In this document: positions 1 to 5,033 of the stretch, one piece after another
Layout of the letters: each line of letters opens with the position of its first letter
How positions within the stretch are numbered: the stretch's first letter is position 1
Origin: a bacterium
GTDB taxonomy: Bacteria > ARS69
DNA: 5,033 nt
Direction of reading: 5' to 3'
Assembly: GCA_025774865.1 (NCBI GenBank)
Contig: JALGZO010000633.1
Span: 1-5,033 of the forward strand
Made by a program: the position numbers and the translations under genes
Notes under the pieces: generated by a model
What the model saw: the letters and a program-made list of their open reading frames with translations, nothing else
The model's database searches: none
Told to the model about the DNA's origin: nothing

Positions 1-13
1 ACCGACGAGGTGA
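1..13 (+). CDS. Possible 3' tail of an upstream gene ending in a GTGA overlap
   Basis: Only the last three codons and the TGA stop (11-13) of this reading frame lie in the window, so the product cannot be identified. The reason to suspect a gene is its position: the stop shares the GTGA quartet at 10-13 with the GTG start of the kinase. The next two junctions also overlap, by TGATG and ATGA. A four-base overlap would fit an operon with coupled translation extending left of the window. A chance TGA is equally possible. Confidence 0.3.
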
Positions 14-1146
14 GCAAGGAGGCTATCGAAGCGGTTCTCAAGATCGGAAAAGGCGACATCGCAGCCGACCAGCGGAACCGGATCGATACCGTGCTCAAGG
101 AGCACGGCGTGCGCATGGAGAAGACGCGGCTGCGCCCGATGGCGGTCCGCTCGGGCGGCGACCCCGAAAGTGAGCGTTCGGGAGGACGCATGTCGATCAT
201 CGAGCCGGAGGGGCGATCCGTCCCGCCGGCCGCCGCGCCGCGGCGCCCCGCATCGCCGGAACAGCCGGTGGAGGCCCCCGCCGCGGCCGCGAGGCCGTCG
301 GCTGAAATCCATGCCGAGGACATCACGGAAGGATCGGTCCTGGTCGATCGTTACCGCGTGATCCGGAAGGTCGGCCAGGGCGGCTTCAGCTCCGTGTTCC
401 TCGTCGAGGACGAGATGATCTCCGAGCCGGTGATCATCAAGGTGCTGAGCCCGCACCTGTCGGCGGATGAGAGCATCAACCAGCGCTTCGTCCAGGAGCT
501 GAAGCTCACGCGGCGGATCAGCCACCCGAACGTCATCCGGATCCACGAACTGTTCGAGGTCGGCCGATCACGGGCCATCTCGATGGAGTACTTCGAGAGT
601 GACGACCTGGGGGACGTCATCGAGAAGGAGCATCGGCTCGACTCGCGACGCGTGGTCACCCTGTGTCAGCAGGTCTGCCGGGGGCTCGACGCCGCGCACC
701 AGACCGGCGTGATCCACCGCGACGTGAAGCCCGCCAACATCCTGGTGGGGGCCGGCGACGAGGTGAAGATCGTCGACTTCGGGCTGGCGGCGGTCACGCG
801 CGAGGCGGAGAACCGGTTGACCCGTACCGGACATCTCGTCGGAACGCCGCACTACATGGCGCCGGAGCTCATCCGGGGGGAAGAAGCCGACGACAGGGCC
901 GACCTCTACTCCCTCGGCGTCCTCATGTACGAGATGCTCTCGGGAGAGCCTCCGTACGACGGCGACAATCCGATGAACATCCTGTTCCGGCACCTCGACG
1001 GGGACGCCACTCCGCTCTCGCGGCTCGCACCCGACGTAGCCCCCGCCCTCGAGCAGGCTATCCGGCATGCCATGAGCCTCGACCCCGGCAATCGCCCCGC
1101 GACGGCCGCAGACTTCTTGCGGGAACTGGACGAGGTCACGTTCTGA
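10..1146 (+). CDS. Soluble Hanks-type serine/threonine protein kinase
   Basis: A cytosolic protein kinase that transfers the ATP gamma-phosphate to Ser/Thr on unknown targets. Numbered from GTG 10 (378 residues), it shows a glycine loop GQGGFSSV (122-129), ATP lysine K144, helix-C glutamate E163, the HRDVKPAN catalytic loop (236-243, D238), DFG (256-258) and APE (284-286). It is an RD kinase, and its activation loop has T271, T273 and T279 at the spacing of T171/T173/T179 in mycobacterial PknB, so autophosphorylation is likely. The chain stops at the end of the kinase domain, with no membrane helix or sensor domain. Residues 1-60 are charged and probably helical and match nothing I recognise; about 68-98 is a Pro/Ala-rich linker. 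The frame stays open to the window edge, so the start could lie further left. GTG 10 is preferred because it forms a GTGA overlap. ATG 190, behind GGAGGA, is an alternative giving 318 residues. The stop overlaps the downstream ATPase start, implying shared expression. All catalytic residues are present. Confidence 0.93.
   Translation: MSKEAIEAVLKIGKGDIAADQRNRIDTVLKEHGVRMEKTRLRPMAVRSGGDPESERSGGRMSIIEPEGRSVPPAAAPRRPASPEQPVEAPAAAARPSAEIHAEDITEGSVLVDRYRVIRKVGQGGFSSVFLVEDEMISEPVIIKVLSPHLSADESINQRFVQELKLTRRISHPNVIRIHELFEVGRSRAISMEYFESDDLGDVIEKEHRLDSRRVVTLCQQVCRGLDAAHQTGVIHRDVKPANILVGAGDEVKIVDFGLAAVTREAENRLTRTGHLVGTPHYMAPELIRGEEADDRADLYSLGVLMYEMLSGEPPYDGDNPMNILFRHLDGDATPLSRLAPDVAPALEQAIRHAMSLDPGNRPATAADFLRELDEVTF
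181..186 (+). promoter_or_regulatory. Shine-Dalgarno-like GGAGGA before an internal in-frame ATG (190)
   Basis: GGAGGA lies three bases before ATG 190, which is codon 61 of the kinase frame. This is the strongest ribosome-binding-like match in the first gene, though the spacing is short. Used as a start, it would give a kinase that lacks the unrecognised N-terminal segment but keeps the linker and the whole catalytic domain. The codons before it keep strong third-position G/C bias in the same frame, so the upstream segment looks translated. I therefore treat this as an alternative or secondary start. Confidence 0.3.
1132..1136 (+). promoter_or_regulatory. Ribosome binding site for the first PilT-like gene
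   Basis: GAGGT, a direct match to the anti-Shine-Dalgarno core, lies nine bases before ATG 1146 and inside the last codons of the kinase gene. It fixes the ATPase start at 1146. The same frame is open back to 663, but that stretch is only an out-of-frame reading of the kinase, and the protein from 1146 begins exactly where PilT-family proteins begin. Confidence 0.7.
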
Positions 1147-2255
1147 TGCCGCGTATCGACGCGTTCCTGAAGATCGGCCGGGAGCAGGGATGCTCGGACA
1201 TCCACTTCACGGTGGGGCTTCCCCCACTCGTCCGTCTCGACGGCGACCTCGTGCCCCTGAAGTACCGGGAGTTGACGACCGAGGAGACCCTTTCGCTCGT
1301 CAACGAGATCATCACCTCGGCGCAGAAGAAGGACTTCGACCAAGCGGGCTCCGTCGACCTCTCGTACCACTCGGAGGAAGTGGGTCGATTCCGGGTCAAC
1401 CTGTGCAAGCACGCGCGCGGCGTCGCCGCAATCTGCCGCGTCGTCCCCGAGGAACCGCCCCGGCTGGCGGATCTCGGGCTCCCTCCCATCGTGCGCCAGT
1501 TCACCCGCCTCAACTCCGGACTCGTGCTCGTGACCGGATCGTCGGGCACCGGAAAGTCGACGACGCTCGCGGCCATGGTGGACGACATCAACCGCAGCCG
1601 GAACCTCAACGTCATCACGCTGGAGGATCCCATCGAGTTCGTCTACCTGAGTGAGACGTCTCTCGTCGTGCAGCGTGAGGTCGGAACGCACGTCCATTCG
1701 TTCCGCGACGGTCTCCGAGCCGCGCTCCGCCAGGACCCGGACGTCATCCTCGTCGGCGAGCTGCGCGATCAGGAGACGATCTCCCTCGCGATCGAGGCCT
1801 CGGAGACCGGTCATCTCGTCTTCGGGACACTGCACACCCGGGGGGCCGCTCAGGCAATCGACCGCATCGTCGACTCCTTCCCGGCCGAGGGTCAGGCGCA
1901 GGTCCGCACGACTCTCGCCGACAACCTGAAGGCGGTTCTCGCCCAGGAGCTCGTCCGGACGACGGACGGTCGCGGCCGCCGCGCCGTCGCCGAGGTGCTC
2001 GTGGTAACCCCGGCGATCGCTCAGCTCATCCGCGAGAACCGATCCTTCCAGATCCCGAGCACCATGGCGACCGGCCGCCGCCTCGGGATGCAGCTCATGG
2101 ACCAGGCGCTGCTCGATCTCGTCTCCGCCGGCTCGATCGACCCCGACGAAGCGTTCTTGAAAGCACTCGACAAGCGGGAGTTCATTCCCCACGTGACTCG
2201 CATGGAGCTGATCGACATGGTCGGCGCGCCGGCGCCCGCGGGAGAGGCGTCATGA
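1146..2255 (+). CDS. pilT: PilT-family type IV pilus retraction ATPase (first of two paralogs)
   Basis: A predicted hexameric motor of the PilT/GspE family that hydrolyses ATP at the cytoplasmic base of a type IV pilus to disassemble pilins. In its 369 residues the PAS-like N-terminal domain shows SDIH (17-20) and RFRVN (81-85). The RecA-like domain has Walker A GSSGTGKST (131-139), an Asp box TLEDPIE (158-164), Walker B DPDVILVGELRD (197-208, catalytic E205) and a His box GTLHTRG (227-233, H230). Walker A fits GxxGxGKST but departs from the usual PilT GPTGSGKST. AIAQLIRE (290-297) resembles the AIRNLIRE motif important for retraction in Pseudomonas PilT. Length is close to PilT (about 345) and PilU (about 380); the last 20 or so residues form an Ala/Pro-rich tail. 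It overlaps the kinase stop by one base and the next gene by four. The family is certain; the symbol is family-level, since PilT versus PilU orthology needs a tree. Confidence 0.93.
   Translation: MPRIDAFLKIGREQGCSDIHFTVGLPPLVRLDGDLVPLKYRELTTEETLSLVNEIITSAQKKDFDQAGSVDLSYHSEEVGRFRVNLCKHARGVAAICRVVPEEPPRLADLGLPPIVRQFTRLNSGLVLVTGSSGTGKSTTLAAMVDDINRSRNLNVITLEDPIEFVYLSETSLVVQREVGTHVHSFRDGLRAALRQDPDVILVGELRDQETISLAIEASETGHLVFGTLHTRGAAQAIDRIVDSFPAEGQAQVRTTLADNLKAVLAQELVRTTDGRGRRAVAEVLVVTPAIAQLIRENRSFQIPSTMATGRRLGMQLMDQALLDLVSAGSIDPDEAFLKALDKREFIPHVTRMELIDMVGAPAPAGEAS
2241..2247 (+). promoter_or_regulatory. Ribosome binding site for the second PilT-like gene
   Basis: GGAGAGG lies four bases before ATG 2252, or seven if GGAG (2241-2244) is the pairing core. 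It sits within the last codons of the preceding ATPase gene. With the ATGA stop/start overlap at 2252-2255 it supports coupled translation and sets the start at 2252. Confidence 0.6.
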
Positions 2256-3322
2256 GCCGCATCAACACGTTCCTGGAGCTCGTGGTTCGCCAGGGGGGAT
2301 CGGACCTCCACGTGGTCTCGGGCCTCACGCCGCGGGCGCGGATTCTCGGAACGCTCGAGCCCATCCGGTTCCGGGAGCTTTCGTCGGAGGAGATCCAGAG
2401 GATCCTCTCCGAGTTCATGACCGAGGACCAGCGCCGGAAGTACTCCGAGGACAAGCACGTCGACTTCTGCTACATCGTTGACGGACTCGGGCGGTTCCGG
2501 GTCAACGTCTACCGGCACATGCGGGGAATCGCTGCTGCGTTTCGCGTGATCCCGACGCAAGTTCCCACGATCCAGGATCTCGGCCTGCCCCCAGTCCTTG
2601 CGAATTCCGTCTCGACCCGACACGGACTCACCCTCGTGACCGGCCCGACCGGCTCCGGCAAGTCCACGACGCTCGCCGCCATGGTGGATCACATCAACGC
2701 GACGCAGAAGGGGCACATCATCACGATCGAGGATCCGATCGAGTTCATCCACGAGTACCAGAGCTCCGTGATCACGCAGCGCGAGGTCGGCGCTCACGCG
2801 GAGAGCTTCGCGGAAGCGCTCAAGCACGCGCTGCGCGAGGACCCCGACGTCGTGCTGGTGGGCGAGATGCGTGACCTCGAGACGATCCAGCTGGCCCTCA
2901 CGGCGGCGGAGACCGGCGTGATGGTCCTGGGCACGTTGCACACGAACGGGGCGGTGCGATCGATCGAGCGCCTGATCAGCGTGTTCCCGGCCCGAGTCCA
3001 GGAACAGGTGCGCTCCGTTCTCGCCGAGTCCCTCCGTATCGTCGTCTCGCAGCAGCTCGTCCGCAAGGCGGACGGCTCGGGGCGGATCGCCGTACCCGAG
3101 ATCCTCATCAACAACCAATCGTGCGCTTCCATGATCCGGAGCGGGAAGACGCACCAGTTGCCGTCGGTGATCCAGGCGGGGGCGCGTGTCGGCATGCAGA
3201 GCCTCGACGCCCAGCTGGAAGAGCTCGTTCGCAAGGAAGTGATCGGGGGCGAGGAGGCGTACGAGCGCGCCATCGACAAGACGAAGTTCGAGCGTTACCT
3301 GGTCGAGGAGGCCGCGGTTTAG
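2252..3322 (+). CDS. pilT: PilT-family type IV pilus ATPase (second of two paralogs)
   Basis: A second predicted hexameric pilus ATPase of 356 residues. It has SDLH (17-20) and RFRVN (81-85) in the N-terminal domain, a canonical Walker A GPTGSGKST (131-139), an Asp box TIEDPIE (158-164), Walker B DPDVVLVGEMRD (197-208, E205) and a His box GTLHTNG (227-233, H230). Every motif has the same residue number as in the upstream ATPase, so the two genes align without gaps, at about 47% identity by hand count. The core is closer to textbook PilT than its neighbour, but the AIRNLIRE position is degenerate here (SCASMIRS, 290-297). It could therefore be the PilU-like accessory motor, or the main motor with a variant C-terminal contact. 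The start overlaps the upstream stop as ATGA. The TAG stop lies in the loop of a hairpin. No pilin, PilQ or PilM genes are visible, so the pilus assignment rests on family membership. Confidence 0.94.
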   Translation: MSRINTFLELVVRQGGSDLHVVSGLTPRARILGTLEPIRFRELSSEEIQRILSEFMTEDQRRKYSEDKHVDFCYIVDGLGRFRVNVYRHMRGIAAAFRVIPTQVPTIQDLGLPPVLANSVSTRHGLTLVTGPTGSGKSTTLAAMVDHINATQKGHIITIEDPIEFIHEYQSSVITQREVGAHAESFAEALKHALREDPDVVLVGEMRDLETIQLALTAAETGVMVLGTLHTNGAVRSIERLISVFPARVQEQVRSVLAESLRIVVSQQLVRKADGSGRIAVPEILINNQSCASMIRSGKTHQLPSVIQAGARVGMQSLDAQLEELVRKEVIGGEEAYERAIDKTKFERYLVEEAAV

Positions 3323-3333
3323 GCGAACCGCGG
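3312..3333. terminator. Inverted repeat between convergent genes, possible bidirectional terminator
   Basis: CCGCGGTT (3312-3319) and AACCGCGG (3326-3333) are perfect inverted copies separated by a six-base loop, TAGGCG. On the plus strand the stem can extend through a G-U pair (3311/3334) and a G-C pair (3310/3335). It spans the last codons and TAG stop of the second ATPase gene and most of the 15-base gap to the minus-strand kinase stop, so it could serve both transcripts. No T-run follows on either strand, so it is not a classical intrinsic terminator; it may be a weak or Rho-assisted one, or protect 3' ends. Confidence 0.5.
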
Positions 3334-3337
3334 TCCG

Positions 3338-5033
3338 CTAGCCCACGCCGCCGCCCACCTGCGCCCGGATCCGCTGAAAGCGAGGCTCGGATCTCAGATT
3401 GTCGACCAGCGGCTCGACACCGAGGTACAGAACCGCCTCGGATCGCTCCTCGTAGGCCTTCTCGAGCCAGTCCAGGGCTCTCTCCCGGTCCTTGAGACCG
3501 GCGTAGACCGCGGCCGTGTAGAACGCCGGCACGTACCTCTGCGTCGCCAGATCGGCCAGTTGCTCGACGATCGCCAGAGCCCCGGCCGAGTCGCCGCTCG
3601 CTCCGTAACAGCCTCCGATTCCCGCGATGAAGGCAGGGCTCTCCCGCGACACCGCCCGTCCCTTCTCGAAGGTAGCCAGCGCTTGGGTGAACCTGCCCTC
3701 TTGCAGATGGACCATCCCGTAGACGAGAAGCGCGGGCAGCGACATGGGGTCGAGCTCCAGCGCTCGCCGAAAGTACCGTGCGGCCTCGTCATGGTCGCGC
3801 TTGTAGTAGAACAGACGCCCGAGAGAAGCGTGGATGAGCGGCGAGAGCGGATCGATCTCCAGCGCGACGCTCTGGGCGGCGATCGCCTCGTCGAGTCGGC
3901 CCCGGGTCGCGAGATAGAAACCGTACCACTGGTGCGCGGTCGCGTAGCCGGGATTGAGCTCGATGGCCTTCCGGAAGCCCTCCTCCGCCTCTCCCCAGTT
4001 CCAGTCGATGTTGTGTCGGATGTGGGCCATCGCCGTCTGAGCTTCCGCCGAATCCTCGTCGATCTCCAAGGCGGCCTGCGCCGCGGCGCGGGCGAGCTTG
4101 ACCGCCTCTGTCGGTCGCATCACGTCGAACCCGATGGATCCCAGCAGCAAGAAGCAGTTCGCCAGCTCCGCATGGGCCGAGGCGAAGGCCGGATCCTCCC
4201 GGGCGGCGAGCTCGAAGTGCTCGATCCCCGAAGCGAGCCCGTCCGGGGTTCTTCGACCCATGAAATGTCGTCCCTTGAGATAGGCCTCGTAGGCGCGCGG
4301 ATTCACCGGGACCGCCCTTCCCAAGCGGTTCTGCTCCCCGGGGGTCAGCACCGCGCGCACCTGGTGGGCAACGGTCTTCGCCACATCGCCCTGCAACTTC
4401 AGAATGTCGACGAGATCATGCTCGTACTTGGCGGCCCAGATGGTCCTCTCCTCGCGGGCGTCGACCAGCTGCAAAGTGATCCGGACCTTCTCCCCCGAAC
4501 GAAGCACGGCTCCGCCAACCACACCATCCACCCCCAACTCCTCCGCTATCTCGGGAAGCAGCTTCCTCGTTCCCTGGTAGTGCATCGCCGATGTTCGAGA
4601 GATCACGCGCAGCGATCTGATCTGGGCAAGATCCATGATCAACAGGTCGGTCATCCCGTCGGCGAAGTACTGCTGCTCCGGCTCCGACAAGTTCTCGAGC
4701 GGTAGGACCACGATGGATCGAATGGGCTCGAGGGCCGGTGGCGGCCTCAGGAATTCCTGCCATAGATGCTTGATGTCCGGCGCGAAGACCGCCAGAAGGC
4801 CGACCGCGGCCGCGATCACCGCCACCGCGGTCTTCCGTCGGCGTGAGCCGAGAAACGGCGCATCTCGCGACGCGGCCGTCGATCGACGTTCGTCGATCCG
4901 CCGAAGGGCGGCTTCCAGCTCCTTGGCGGACTGAAATCTCCGACCCGGACTCTTTGCCAGGCACTTGAGGATGACCCGCTCGAGATCCGAAGGGACATCG
5001 GGGTTCAATGCGCCAGGCCGCTCTGGTGTGCCA
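3338..5033 (-). CDS. Transmembrane Ser/Thr kinase with TolB-N-like and TPR domains (3' part, start outside window)
   Basis: The C-terminal part of a receptor-type kinase; the frame is open to 5033 and the gene starts beyond it. TTG 5008 is not a real start, because the codons before it read as kinase sequence. Numbering from 5008 for convenience (556 residues), 5-38 is the end of a kinase C-lobe with the subdomain XI pattern CLAKSPGRRF. RRRK (56-59) precedes one membrane helix (60-77), which puts the kinase inside and the rest in the periplasm. Residues 96-223 form a TolB-N/FlgO-like domain of the type found in COG5616 proteins, with VVLPLENLS, YFADGMTDLL and LRVISRTS. Residues 236-523 hold about eight TPRs; those ending at P353, P387 and P421 are exactly 34 residues apart. 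The TPRs should mediate protein contacts; the signal is unknown. The catalytic residues are not visible, so activity cannot be judged. It converges on the PilT operon with a 15-base gap. Confidence 0.9.
   Translation of the reverse strand, partial: GTPERPGALNPDVPSDLERVILKCLAKSPGRRFQSAKELEAALRRIDERRSTAASRDAPFLGSRRRKTAVAVIAAAVGLLAVFAPDIKHLWQEFLRPPPALEPIRSIVVLPLENLSEPEQQYFADGMTDLLIMDLAQIRSLRVISRTSAMHYQGTRKLLPEIAEELGVDGVVGGAVLRSGEKVRITLQLVDAREERTIWAAKYEHDLVDILKLQGDVAKTVAHQVRAVLTPGEQNRLGRAVPVNPRAYEAYLKGRHFMGRRTPDGLASGIEHFELAAREDPAFASAHAELANCFLLLGSIGFDVMRPTEAVKLARAAAQAALEIDEDSAEAQTAMAHIRHNIDWNWGEAEEGFRKAIELNPGYATAHQWYGFYLATRGRLDEAIAAQSVALEIDPLSPLIHASLGRLFYYKRDHDEAARYFRRALELDPMSLPALLVYGMVHLQEGRFTQALATFEKGRAVSRESPAFIAGIGGCYGASGDSAGALAIVEQLADLATQRYVPAFYTAAVYAGLKDRERALDWLEKAYEERSEAVLYLGVEPLVDNLRSEPRFQRIRAQVGGGVG

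Noticed and set aside
205-300. GC-rich low-complexity stretch as a possible repeat or regulatory element
   Set aside because: The repetitive GCC/CCG/GCG triplets are explained by codons of the Pro/Ala-rich linker of the kinase.
663-1145. N-terminal extension of the first ATPase frame back to 663
   Set aside because: The extra 161 codons are an Arg/Pro/Gly-rich out-of-frame reading of the kinase gene. The PilT homology and a GAGGT ribosome binding site place the start at 1146.
906-2192. Long minus-strand open frame (428 codons) opposite the kinase end and first ATPase gene
   Set aside because: It is antisense to clearly homologous genes, its Arg/Asp/Glu/Val-rich composition is typical of GC-rich shadow frames, and it shows no recognisable motif.
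2021-3154. Long minus-strand open frame (377 codons) opposite the two ATPase genes
   Set aside because: It mirrors the antisense reading of the first ATPase gene, as expected for paralogous templates. The similarity between the two antisense products is a by-product of the duplication, not evidence of a gene.
3560-4705. Plus-strand open frame (381 codons) opposite the TPR kinase
   Set aside because: The minus strand here encodes clear TolB-N-like and TPR sequence; the plus frame is an antisense shadow with no motif.
4816-5008. TTG 5008 as the start of the minus-strand gene
   Set aside because: Codons before it continue in frame to the window edge and read as expected for a kinase C-lobe; a start at 5008 would begin inside the kinase fold.

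Overview
The window is GC-rich bacterial chromosome, almost entirely coding, with strong G/C bias at third codon positions and overlapping start/stop codons. The protein families present are Hanks-type Ser/Thr kinases, PilT-type ATPases, and a kinase joined to TolB-N-like and TPR modules. Together they suggest a free-living Gram-negative lineage rich in eukaryotic-like kinases, such as Acidobacteriota, Eisenbacteria-like bacteria, Gemmatimonadota or Myxococcota. This taxonomic guess is inference; no rRNA or marker gene is present. I see no mobile elements, CRISPR arrays, tRNAs or rRNAs.

Left part, plus strand (about 1-3322): three tightly packed genes. The first is a soluble Ser/Thr protein kinase with all catalytic residues, an unrecognised N-terminal segment and a Pro/Ala-rich linker (10-1146). 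It overlaps by one base (TGATG) a PilT-family hexameric ATPase (1146-2255). That gene overlaps by four bases (ATGA) a second PilT-family ATPase (2252-3322). The kinase GTG start itself sits in a GTGA quartet, so an unseen upstream gene may end at 13 and belong to the same operon. The two ATPases align without gaps over about 350 residues at roughly 47% identity by hand count. They are diverged tandem paralogs, as PilT and PilU are, and would power type IV pilus retraction at the inner-membrane base of the pilus. A kinase translated together with two pilus motors suggests phosphorylation control of pilus retraction, which is inference.

Junction (3312-3335): a perfect 8-bp inverted repeat with a 6-nt loop spans the end of the second ATPase gene and most of the short gap to the convergent gene. 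It carries the TAG stop in its loop and could act as a shared bidirectional terminator.

Right part, minus strand (3338-5033): the 3' portion of a second, different kinase gene whose start lies beyond the window. It encodes the end of a kinase C-lobe, one transmembrane helix, a TolB-N/FlgO-like domain and about eight TPR repeats, making a membrane receptor-type kinase with a predicted periplasmic sensor half. It converges on the operon and need not be functionally linked to it.
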